From an uncultured Rhodospirillaceae bacterium (GTDB lineage: Bacteria > Pseudomonadota > Alphaproteobacteria > Rhodospirillales > UBA2165), in contig CAJXJM010000027.1 in NCBI GenBank assembly GCA_913054205.1, positions 1 through 12,831 of the forward strand: DNA of 12,831 nucleotides. The letters are read 5' to 3'. This document shows, piece after piece, positions 1-6,418 of this stretch. The translations under genes and the position numbers were made by a program. The notes beneath the pieces are model-generated. The model saw only the letters and a program-made list of their open reading frames with translations. It had not been told where the DNA came from and searched no databases. Numbering within the stretch: position 1 is the stretch's first letter; the number at the start of each line of letters is the position of its first letter.

Positions 1-212
1 ATCTTTTTCAACTCAATTTCACGGCGGCGTTCCTGCTCCAACGCCATTTCTTGAACCTGTATCGCATCCATGCGCGACAATCGGCCGATCTGAGCTTGGT
101 CGAGCTCAACCGGCTTGCGATCATCTTCGGTCAACTCGACACGTTTAAGAAGCTCTTTTCGCTGCGCTTCAAGCTGTTTCTTGATTTTCTTTAGATCGAT
201 TATTTTTGTCAT
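1..212 (-). CDS. TraR/DksA-type zinc-finger protein, N-terminal part (cut by window edge)
   Basis: The reading frame opens at an ATG at 210-212 and runs off the left edge, so about 70 N-terminal residues are visible. The fragment begins with a Lys/Glu-rich helix (MTKIIDLKKIKKQLEAQRKE) and continues with VELDQ, then IGRLSRMDAIQ, then an Arg/Glu-rich stretch. The VELDQ..GRLSRMDA pattern is characteristic of short TraR/DksA homologues, which form a coiled coil followed by a C4 zinc finger. The zinc finger would lie outside the window and cannot be checked. Family members bind RNA polymerase through the secondary channel and affect transcription initiation; that role is inferred here. No strong Shine-Dalgarno is visible. 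The gene is divergent from the amidohydrolase, with a 97-bp gap. Confidence 0.8.
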   Translation of the reverse strand, partial: MTKIIDLKKIKKQLEAQRKELLKRVELTEDDRKPVELDQAQIGRLSRMDAIQVQEMALEQERRREIELKK

Positions 213-295
213 AACACCAAAACTTTAGCACAAAAGGGTGTTGTATCCAGCATTCTTAAATTCTAGTTTGTCGGCATTGAAATTCAAATATTTCG

Positions 296-301
296 AAGGG
301 A
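296..301 (+). promoter_or_regulatory. Ribosome binding site fixing the amidohydrolase start
   Basis: AAGGGA lies eight bases before the ATG at 310. The frame stays open upstream to a GTG at 238, but that GTG has no comparable site. The 24 extra residues would also precede the beta-strand that carries the metal-binding HxH. The site therefore supports the start at 310. Confidence 0.65.
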
Positions 302-309
302 TTCTTACT

Positions 310-1293
310 ATGACTGTCGTTGATATCCATACCCATATGTTTGGCAACGCTTGGCTTGAAATGCTGCACAAACATGGCGGCCCGACTTATGGTGCCGGCA
401 CGATGGAAGACGGTCGAGACTACCTAATGGAGAAAGGCTCAGCGGCCTGTGCGTTTGAAAAAGAGGCATTTGACTACGATGCCCGCATTGTCGCGATGGA
501 TAAACATGGCATTGATATCGGCATTGTCTCTCTAACCTCGCCAAATGTCTATTGGGGAGGGGAAGAAGTAAGCGCGAAGACAGCCCAACTCGCCAATGAC
601 GAAATGGCCGACGGTCAAACAGCTTATCCCGATCGCATACGCTGGTTTGCGTCCCTGCCGTTTGAATACCCTGAAAAGGCCATCGCTGAATTAAACCGAT
701 CTCTTGAGATCGGGGCTGTCGGCGTCATGGTCACCGCCAACGTAAACGGCAAACATTTGATCGATCCGCTTTTTGCACCAATATGGGATGAAATCAATAA
801 ACATGCTCTACCTGTTTTAGTTCATCCGACCGCTCCATTTGGCTCCAAAGAAGCCGAATTCGGAATTGAGCGCATATTGATGCCGAGTGTCGGTTTCATG
901 TTTGACACATCACTTGCGATTGCGCGCATGGCCGTCGACGGATTTTTCGAGACCTACCAGGATTTAAAAATCATTGCTTCTCATGGCGGCGGTTACATCC
1001 CTTACGTCAACGGTCGTGTTGACATGTTTTTCCAGGTAGAAACTCTTGTCAAAACCAAGATCAACAAATTACCGAGCGACTATTTCAGCAGCATTTACTA
1101 CGACGCAATAGTCTATGATCCAGGTGCACTCAGCCTTTTGATCGATATCGCCGGGCCAGACAAAGTGATGTTCGGCACCGATTTCCCGATGCCTCAGGAT
1201 ATTCCAAAACTCTACGATATTCTCGATGGTCGACCGCCCGATGAGGTCAAAGCCATTAAAGCTGACAACGCTATCAAGCTATTTGGCCTCTAA
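310..1293 (+). CDS. Metal-dependent amidohydrolase (amidohydrolase_2 / ACMSD-like decarboxylase family)
   Basis: This 327-residue TIM-barrel protein belongs to the family that includes 2-amino-3-carboxymuconate-6-semialdehyde decarboxylase, gamma-resorcylate decarboxylase and related aromatic-acid decarboxylases and hydratases. Visible metal and active-site residues are the N-terminal HTH pair (His7, His9), His172 in LVHPTAPFG, His225 in IIASHGGGYIPY and Asp291 in MFGTDFPMPQD. These match the family ligand set in order and spacing. There is no signal peptide, so the protein is probably cytoplasmic. The start at 310 is chosen over GTG 238 because of the AAGGGA site and the position of HTH. The alpha/beta hydrolase follows after six bases, implying one transcript. 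The substrate is not readable from sequence; an aromatic or ring-fission carboxylate is a reasonable guess. The superfamily also contains hydrolases and hydratases, so decarboxylation is not certain. Confidence 0.85.
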   Translation: MTVVDIHTHMFGNAWLEMLHKHGGPTYGAGTMEDGRDYLMEKGSAACAFEKEAFDYDARIVAMDKHGIDIGIVSLTSPNVYWGGEEVSAKTAQLANDEMADGQTAYPDRIRWFASLPFEYPEKAIAELNRSLEIGAVGVMVTANVNGKHLIDPLFAPIWDEINKHALPVLVHPTAPFGSKEAEFGIERILMPSVGFMFDTSLAIARMAVDGFFETYQDLKIIASHGGGYIPYVNGRVDMFFQVETLVKTKINKLPSDYFSSIYYDAIVYDPGALSLLIDIAGPDKVMFGTDFPMPQDIPKLYDILDGRPPDEVKAIKADNAIKLFGL

Positions 1294-1299
1294 TATTCG

Positions 1300-2091
1300 A
1301 TGGATTCGAATACGCAATTTATTGACGTAAATGGCGTCAAATTAGAATGCCTACATCTTAATGTTGATGCAGCTCCGGAAAAACCGACCCTCGTTTTTTT
1401 GCATGAAGGCCTCGGCTGCGTTGCCTTGTGGCGGGATTTTCCTGAAAATCTTTGCCAGGCAACCGGTCTCAATGGCTTCATTTATAGTCGCCAGGGGTAT
1501 GGCAGTTCTGATCCGATACCTCTGCCTCGGCCCGTCGATTTTATGCATCATGAAGGGCTGAATGTCGTCTCGCCGGTTTTGGATGCGGCAGGCATCAATA
1601 ATGCGATGTTGATTGGTCATAGCGATGGCGGCTCGATTTCCATCATTCATGCGGGCAGGGTCAAAGACCCCCGCGTCAAAGCCATCAGCCTGATTGCCGC
1701 CCATGTGATGAATGAAGAACTGACCGTCAAAAGCATTGAAGAAGCCAAAATTGCCTTTGAGACAACCAACCTCCGCGATCGGCTCACCAAATATCACGGC
1801 GACAATGTCGAATGTGCATTTTGGGGCTGGAATGGTGTTTGGCTAAATCCAGATTTCTGGCAGTGGAACATTGAAGAGTTTTTGCCAGGTATTGATGTTC
1901 CGACCTTGGTTATACAGGGCGTCGATGATCAATATGGCACTGACGCCCAGATTAAGGCAATAGAATCTGGACTAACCTGCCTCACCGAAACCGTGATGAT
2001 CGACGGCGCCAATCATTCACCTCATCTCGAGCAACAAGAGGCGACTGTCACAGCGATAACAAAGTTTATTGGTAGGCATCTGAATATTTAA
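1300..2091 (+). CDS. Alpha/beta-fold hydrolase
   Basis: A 263-residue single-domain alpha/beta hydrolase. The oxyanion-hole region is FLHEGLGCVALW (residues 33-44). The nucleophile elbow is GHSDGG, giving Ser108. The acid is Asp209 or Asp210 in VIQGVDDQYG, and the base is His239 in GANHSPHLEQ. The triad is complete and the length is normal. There is no signal peptide, so a cytoplasmic location is expected. The HEGLG..LW.DFP type is a common but poorly characterised proteobacterial group, and the substrate (ester, thioester or C-C bond) cannot be named. The gene starts six bases after the amidohydrolase stop with no clear Shine-Dalgarno, suggesting translational coupling. The pairing suggests two steps of one degradation route, which is inference. 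Confidence 0.85.
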   Translation: MDSNTQFIDVNGVKLECLHLNVDAAPEKPTLVFLHEGLGCVALWRDFPENLCQATGLNGFIYSRQGYGSSDPIPLPRPVDFMHHEGLNVVSPVLDAAGINNAMLIGHSDGGSISIIHAGRVKDPRVKAISLIAAHVMNEELTVKSIEEAKIAFETTNLRDRLTKYHGDNVECAFWGWNGVWLNPDFWQWNIEEFLPGIDVPTLVIQGVDDQYGTDAQIKAIESGLTCLTETVMIDGANHSPHLEQQEATVTAITKFIGRHLNI

Positions 2092-2151
2092 AGACATGAA
2101 AATGATTGTTAAATACTTCTCAATCAACTTCGTTTAGCGTGTCACCTTTAA

Positions 2152-2157
2152 AGGGAG
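2152..2157 (+). promoter_or_regulatory. Ribosome binding site supporting a TTG start
   Basis: AGGGAG lies ten bases before the TTG at 2168. No in-frame ATG occurs before the conserved GT2 N-terminus, so this site decides the use of TTG. Confidence 0.6.
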
Positions 2158-2167
2158 TTTTATTCGT

Positions 2168-2857
2168 TTGACCAAAATCAGTGTCATCATTCCGGCCTAC
2201 AATGAAGAAGCAACAATTGTTGAGATACTTCAAGCCGTGGCTGCACAAAGTATTGACGGATTTGATTTTGAGGTGATTGTAATCGATGACGCCTCTTCTG
2301 ACTCAACGCCGAAGCTATTGGTGGAAAATTCTGATCTCTACGACAGATTACTTACTTTGCCCCAAAATGGCGGAAAAGGCGCAGCAGTAAAATTGGGACT
2401 CGCGCATGCTTCCGGAGATTATTGTTTGTTTCAAGATGCCGATTTGGAATACAGCCCGGAAGACTATGGTCAATTGTTGTTACCAATCATAGAATTCTCG
2501 GCAGATGTTGTTATGGGCAGTCGATTTTCCGCGCCGCCTTATACCCGCGTTCATTATTTCTGGCACAAAATAGGTAACCGTCTAATCACGCTGGTGTTCA
2601 ATATTTTAAACAACACAACATTTACAGATATTTATAGCTGTTATCTGATTTATCGCCGCGACCTGTTCGATGCAAAAGAATTGGTCACAGACGGTTGGGG
2701 CCAGCACGCGGAAGTTTTATCGCGCGCCCTAAAAAAAGCCCAAATAATTTATGAAGTCCCGATAGGGTATCGCGGCCGCGGGTATGGAGAAGGCAAAAAA
2801 ATTAAAGCGACCGACACATTTGCCGTACTATGGGCCATATTTCGGTTTCGATTCTAA
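2168..2857 (+). CDS. Family 2 glycosyltransferase, polyprenyl-phosphate sugar synthase type
   Basis: A 229-residue GT-A-fold enzyme resembling dolichol/polyprenyl-phosphate mannose or glucose synthases. Visible motifs in order are SVIIPAYNEE (5-14), VIDDASSDST (38-47) with the nucleotide-binding Asp pair, GKGAAVKLGL (69-78), the DXD-like QDADLEY (Asp90, Asp92), VVMGSRF (114-120), and a C-terminal YEVPIGYRGR...EGKKI ending in LWAIFRFRF. There is no C-terminal membrane segment, so it is a soluble or peripheral membrane enzyme. The expected reaction transfers a sugar from a nucleotide donor to a polyprenyl phosphate; the sugar is unknown. It starts with TTG, because the conserved core begins within five residues of it. 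The next gene is a membrane glycosyltransferase that would use its product. The sequence is more A+T-rich than the flanking catabolic genes. Confidence 0.88.
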   Translation: MTKISVIIPAYNEEATIVEILQAVAAQSIDGFDFEVIVIDDASSDSTPKLLVENSDLYDRLLTLPQNGGKGAAVKLGLAHASGDYCLFQDADLEYSPEDYGQLLLPIIEFSADVVMGSRFSAPPYTRVHYFWHKIGNRLITLVFNILNNTTFTDIYSCYLIYRRDLFDAKELVTDGWGQHAEVLSRALKKAQIIYEVPIGYRGRGYGEGKKIKATDTFAVLWAIFRFRF

Positions 2858-2904
2858 AGATATAGCCGATCTTTTTCACCTAACCTAAGAATGAGAAGAC
2901 TTCG

Positions 2905-4236
2905 TTGACAAACAGACAACTAGTTATTGGTTTTACGGCACTTGTTCTTACATTTTGCTGCCTGCGATTTCTATTTTTTTATGAGGTTTATCTCGACGAC
3001 CCGTCAATGGTTGTGCAGGCAGATTCTGTTAGTTATGTCGACACCTCGAAGTCACTTTTTGAAACAGGAAGATTCTTATCGAAAAATGGGAATATCGAAA
3101 TCAGGCGCACCCCCGGCTATCCCATCATTATTGCGGCAACCTATCATTTGTTTGGCCCCGGAGACTTATTGCCAACAATCATCGTCCAGAATATTGCCTT
3201 CTTTTTAACCGTTTTAGTGAGTGCCTATCTGGCTTACCAACTCGCCGGAACCTCCGGCATGATTATAGCCAGCCTATTACTTGTCCTTGATTTTACGACT
3301 TTTTATTTTGTGAATGTTATTCACACCGAAACTTTGTTCACATTGTTTATCACCTCGACAATTTTATTTTTATTAATCGGCTGGCGTTCACCAAATCGAA
3401 TTTTAATGTGGTGGCTGATAGCAAGTACCAGTTTTTCAATCGCGACGATCATTCGACCCAGCAGTTTGTATTTGTTTTATGCCGCCGCGCTGTTGGCGGT
3501 TATTTACTTCACCAATCATCAACGAAGTCCAATTGCCGGTTTCAAAATGGCTGTGGCAATATTCCTGCCGTGGATAGTCATCATTGGCTCCTGGCAACTT
3601 CGCAATTATTTATTGGTGGGACCATTTGTACTAACCAGTATTGAAGGAGAACTCTTCCACACCCGAACCGTGAGTATGTTGGCAATCCTACGTGGAGTTG
3701 AACCTCATGTTGCTGCTCTTCAGCTTCCAGAACATTTAAAATTTGGCAGTTCACCGATTGCCCATATCCAATTTTATTTAGAAAATTTTGGCATTTATAT
3801 CAAAGCCAGCCTGCTGTCTATCGGGCGAACACTGTTTAGCCCGGCGCAAGAGCAGCTACAGGATTATTTCACAAATATCTATCGTGATTTATTTGCTCTG
3901 GAAACACCACTTTTGACCGGCGAATTCGGCCTTATAATCGAAGCCCTGAAGCAGCGCCCCATCGCCTATCTGCCTTTAATTCTTTTAGTTCTACTACATT
4001 CAGTTCTAATCGCTACCGGCGTGATCGTTTCAGCATTTTTTGCGCGTTCGATCGAAAGACGAAGCATTATCATTTACGCTGTGGCTCTTTTGTTCATCGT
4101 TTATTTTTTATTTATTGTCACCGTATTCGTTGGACATCCGAGATTTCATGTGCCATTTGCACCGCTTTTGGCAATCCTTTCAGGATACGGTTACAGCCAG
4201 TTGATCAAAAAATTCAAAAAGCCATCACCCGCTTAG
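2905..4236 (+). CDS. Multi-spanning glycosyltransferase, GT39/PMT/ArnT-like
   Basis: A 443-residue hydrophobic protein with about ten predicted membrane helices by eye. Examples lie near residues 8-26, 92-112, 116-136, 141-159, 168-188, 190-202, 212-230, 354-378 and 387-409. The first extracytoplasmic loop holds ADSVSYVDTSKSLFETGRF with an acidic residue at Asp40, followed by RRTPGYP (68-73). That arrangement is typical of the GT-C fold family that transfers sugars from polyprenyl-phosphate donors. RPSSLYLF (184-191) and GHPRFHVPFAP (410-420) are further family-like motifs. The start is TTG with GAGAAG six bases upstream; the next in-frame Met (residue 35) would delete the first helix. It lies 47 bp after the GT2 gene on the same strand. 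The acceptor (lipid, protein or polysaccharide) is unknown. The gene is A+T-rich compared with the window as a whole. Confidence 0.8.
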   Translation: MTNRQLVIGFTALVLTFCCLRFLFFYEVYLDDPSMVVQADSVSYVDTSKSLFETGRFLSKNGNIEIRRTPGYPIIIAATYHLFGPGDLLPTIIVQNIAFFLTVLVSAYLAYQLAGTSGMIIASLLLVLDFTTFYFVNVIHTETLFTLFITSTILFLLIGWRSPNRILMWWLIASTSFSIATIIRPSSLYLFYAAALLAVIYFTNHQRSPIAGFKMAVAIFLPWIVIIGSWQLRNYLLVGPFVLTSIEGELFHTRTVSMLAILRGVEPHVAALQLPEHLKFGSSPIAHIQFYLENFGIYIKASLLSIGRTLFSPAQEQLQDYFTNIYRDLFALETPLLTGEFGLIIEALKQRPIAYLPLILLVLLHSVLIATGVIVSAFFARSIERRSIIIYAVALLFIVYFLFIVTVFVGHPRFHVPFAPLLAILSGYGYSQLIKKFKKPSPA

Positions 4237-4264
4237 AATACTGACAACGACACTTCATTTGGCC

Positions 4265-4293
4265 TGGATTTTTATGTAATTACTCAGTATACT
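4265..4293 (+). promoter_or_regulatory. Putative promoter for the monooxygenase-thioesterase pair
   Basis: TATACT (4288-4293) matches five of six bases of the sigma70 -10 consensus. It lies 17 bases after TGGATT (4265-4270), a weak -35 (three of six). The -10 falls in the centre of the perfect palindrome at 4280-4299, so a bound protein would block RNA polymerase. The weak -35 limits confidence. Confidence 0.35.
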
Positions 4294-4299
4294 GAGTAA
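4280..4299. promoter_or_regulatory. Perfect 20-bp palindrome, candidate operator
   Basis: TTACTCAGTATACTGAGTAA reads identically on both strands over all 20 bases, with no spacer. It ends 67 bp before the monooxygenase ATG and overlaps a putative -10. Lack of a loop and of a following U-tract argues against a terminator. Size, symmetry and position fit a dimeric repressor site such as those bound by MarR-family proteins, which often control aromatic-acid genes. The regulator identity is inference, and no regulator gene is present in the window. Confidence 0.6.
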
Positions 4300-4366
4300 A
4301 AAATTTAGCATTTATAGGCGTGAGCAGATAAACTTTAAATATCACCAAGTAGGAGTCTCAGCAAAG

Positions 4367-5545
4367 ATGGTCGGAAAAATTGATCAACCAATATTAATAG
4401 CCGGCGGTGGTATTGGCGGCTGTGCGGCGGCGCTGGCGTTGTCGCTGAAAGGCTATACCAGCATCGTGATGGAGCAGTCCTCAGAATTTGGCGAAATTGG
4501 TGCCGGCATCCAGCTTGGCCCCAACGTCCATAAAATGTTCATCCGCTTAGGTATCGAAAAAGAAATCAAGGATATGGCGTTCTACCCTGAGAATATCTTT
4601 ATGAATGATGGGCTAACTGGCGAGTTGATCACGCAAGTCGATACAGGCGAGAAATTCAGAGAACGTTTCGGGGCACCTTACGGCGTTATCCACCGGGCTG
4701 ATTTGCTGGATATTTTACTCGGTGCCTGCCGGGCATCAGACCTCATCACCATGCTGACCTCCACCAAGGTTGTCGACTATGAAGAAAATGGTGATCAGGT
4801 AAAAGCGATCACGGAAAACGGCAACAACCATGAAGGCAGCGCGTTAATCGCTGCCGACGGTTTGTGGTCACAGATCAGGCCCAAGATCGTCGGCGATGGC
4901 GATCCGCGTGTATCGGGCCATATCGCCTACCGGGCAGTATTACCGATTGAAGAAGTTCCTGAATTTGCCAAAAACAACGACGTCGTCCTTTGGGCGGGAC
5001 CAAAATTTCATTTGGTTCATTATAAACTTAGGCGAGGAGAACTATTTAACATTGTCGCTGTCTTTCACAGCGACCGCTACGAAGAAGGCTGGGACGCCTT
5101 TGGGGACCCAGAAGAACTGAAAGATCGCTTTGTTGACGCGCGCGAAGAAGTCCAAACACTTTTGGCCAAAATTGAGTCCTGGAAAATGTGGGTGCTCTGT
5201 GACCGTGAGCCGGTTAAAACCTGGTCTAAAGGTCGCGTAACATTACTCGGTGATGCAGCTCATCCAATGCTGCAATATCTTGCAGCCGGTGCCGGCATGG
5301 CGATTGAAGACTCCGTTGTTCTCGCTGATTTGCTGGAGAAAAACGATAGCAATATCGAGAAATCCTTCGTCGACTATCAGGACACGCGCTATCTTCGAAC
5401 CGGGCGGGTTCAAACGATGGCACGCATTTACGGCGAACTTTATCATGCAGGTGGCGTCGTCGGGGAGCTCCGCACCCAGATGCTTAAAGGTAAAGATCCG
5501 CAAAACTATGATGGAATAGCTTGGCTGTACGACGGGATCGAGTGA
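4367..5545 (+). CDS. FAD-dependent aromatic-ring monooxygenase, 3-hydroxybenzoate 6-monooxygenase-like
   Basis: A 392-residue group A flavoprotein hydroxylase. Visible motifs are GGGIGG (13-18) for FAD binding, with Glu36 at the end of the second strand, the ADGLWSQIR stretch (163-171) and GDAAHP (295-300). His215, Tyr219 and Gln303 keep a constant +2 offset from residues recalled as active-site positions of Rhodococcus jostii 3-hydroxybenzoate 6-hydroxylase (His213, Tyr217, Gln301). This offset is from memory, not an alignment. The expected reaction is NAD(P)H- and O2-dependent para-hydroxylation of 3-hydroxybenzoate to gentisate; salicylate 1-monooxygenase is the main alternative. The segment after the GD motif reads QYLAAGAGMAIED, lacking the Gln seen in many relatives (AQGA). 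AGGAG sites the ATG at 4367. The thioesterase starts directly after the stop. A palindromic operator lies upstream. Confidence 0.82.
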   Translation: MVGKIDQPILIAGGGIGGCAAALALSLKGYTSIVMEQSSEFGEIGAGIQLGPNVHKMFIRLGIEKEIKDMAFYPENIFMNDGLTGELITQVDTGEKFRERFGAPYGVIHRADLLDILLGACRASDLITMLTSTKVVDYEENGDQVKAITENGNNHEGSALIAADGLWSQIRPKIVGDGDPRVSGHIAYRAVLPIEEVPEFAKNNDVVLWAGPKFHLVHYKLRRGELFNIVAVFHSDRYEEGWDAFGDPEELKDRFVDAREEVQTLLAKIESWKMWVLCDREPVKTWSKGRVTLLGDAAHPMLQYLAAGAGMAIEDSVVLADLLEKNDSNIEKSFVDYQDTRYLRTGRVQTMARIYGELYHAGGVVGELRTQMLKGKDPQNYDGIAWLYDGIE

Positions 5546-6016
5546 ATGAGCAACGAAGAATTAAGCAAACCGTTTTCTCTGAAAATTCCAATCCGGTTTA
5601 CGCATACTGATCCTGCCGGCTTTGTCTTCTTTCCGCGTTATTTTGAAATGTTTCAAGCCGTTGCCGAAGACTGGTTTACCCATCGGCTCGATACGCGGTT
5701 TGCCGATATGGTGCTGGTTCAGGAAATCGGTCAGCCGACCGCGCATATTGATTGCCAATTTGTAAAACCTTGTCGGTTAGGAGAAGAACTTAAGCTCGCC
5801 CTTGTTTTGGAAAAGTTTGGCACTTCGTCTTTGGACCTTCGGTTTTTGGGTACCGTTGAAGGTGAAGTCCGACTGCGTGCCCATTCCATTCAAGTGCTGG
5901 TCAGCATGAGTTCTGGTCGGCCACTGCCTATCCCAGATAAACTCTGCCTCCACCTGGAAGCCTACCAATCTACAGTCATACCGCCTGAAAACCTACTCGG
6001 AGAAGCCAGACGTTAA
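5546..6016 (+). CDS. Hotdog-fold acyl-CoA thioesterase (4-hydroxybenzoyl-CoA thioesterase type)
   Basis: A 156-residue single hotdog domain. The signature RFTHTDPAGFVFFPRYFEMFQ (17-37) contains the catalytic-type Asp22 followed by PAG, as in the Pseudomonas-type 4-hydroxybenzoyl-CoA thioesterases. The expected reaction is hydrolysis of an aryl- or acyl-CoA to the free acid, in the cytoplasm. The ATG immediately follows the TGA of the monooxygenase gene with no separate strong Shine-Dalgarno, so translation is probably coupled. This suggests that the thioester product feeds the hydroxylase, or that the enzyme clears unwanted CoA esters. Its 3' end overlaps the convergent DUF1330 gene by four bases. 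The substrate is inferred from neighbours only. Confidence 0.85.
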   Translation: MSNEELSKPFSLKIPIRFTHTDPAGFVFFPRYFEMFQAVAEDWFTHRLDTRFADMVLVQEIGQPTAHIDCQFVKPCRLGEELKLALVLEKFGTSSLDLRFLGTVEGEVRLRAHSIQVLVSMSSGRPLPIPDKLCLHLEAYQSTVIPPENLLGEARR

Positions 6017-6306
6017 GTGGCACCATCGACGACGGCCAATGTCGCATCGATTGCGGCTAAGCGGATTTCTTTCAGGGGCTGATATTCACCGGCTTCGTAC
6101 CAACCGTTTAGCGATTCCAAATCCGGAAACTCGAGAATGAGCGTCCGAATACTGTTGAGGCTTCCCTCCAATACGGTTGGCTCCGGGCTCGCCGCTAAAA
6201 GCTTGCCGCCGAATTTCTCCGTATGGGCAGCAACTTTTTGGCCGTATTCTTTGAGTTTGTCCTGGTCTTTGATTTTTTCGATGTTGACGATGACATAGGC
6301 AGACAT
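6013..6306 (-). CDS. DUF1330 family protein
   Basis: A 97-residue protein with the ferredoxin-like, dimeric alpha/beta-barrel pattern of DUF1330. It begins with a strand (AYVIVNIEKI), has GGKLLAA at about 33-39, a strand RTLILEFPD, and the family-typical GWYEAGEYQPLKEIR. A strong AAGGGG site (6314-6319 on the minus strand) precedes the ATG. The function of the family is unknown; several members lie near degradation genes, and structural relatives include monooxygenases and ring-modifying enzymes. It converges with the thioesterase through a four-base stop overlap. It lies downstream of the helicase gene on the same strand with a 112-bp gap, so it may share that transcript or have its own promoter. 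Confidence 0.85.
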   Translation of the reverse strand: MSAYVIVNIEKIKDQDKLKEYGQKVAAHTEKFGGKLLAASPEPTVLEGSLNSIRTLILEFPDLESLNGWYEAGEYQPLKEIRLAAIDATLAVVDGAT

Positions 6307-6418
6307 AAAATTTCCCCTTATTTATTTTGTATGAGGATAGTTTAACGGCTCCGCATCCATCAGGGCAGTAAAATATTTGCGATGGCGAAATTCAGTGGTT
6401 CTTGAATACAGAAACAAA

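Noticed and set aside
213..242. Inverted repeat AACACC / GGTGTT with an 18-base spacer between the divergent genes
   Set aside because: The arms are short and the spacer long, so it is easily expected by chance. Not enough for an operator call.
277..287. 11-base palindrome TTGAAATTCAA before the amidohydrolase
   Set aside because: It is short, A+T-rich and without matching promoter elements, so it was not listed as a site.
238..309. N-terminal extension of the amidohydrolase from a GTG
   Set aside because: It has no ribosome binding site, and the extra residues do not resemble the family N-terminus, which begins just before HTH.
2096..2137. 13-codon open frame between the alpha/beta hydrolase and GT2 genes
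   Set aside because: No ribosome binding site and no sign of coding. It fits random occurrence in A+T-rich sequence.
2856..2876. Terminator-like hairpin AAAGAT / ATCTTT followed by T residues after the GT2 gene
   Set aside because: The stem has a single G-C pair, the T-run is short, and the next gene on the same strand seems to need read-through.
6307..6418. Possible terminator or small RNA between the helicase and DUF1330 genes
   Set aside because: No stem longer than four pairs and no U-tract were found.
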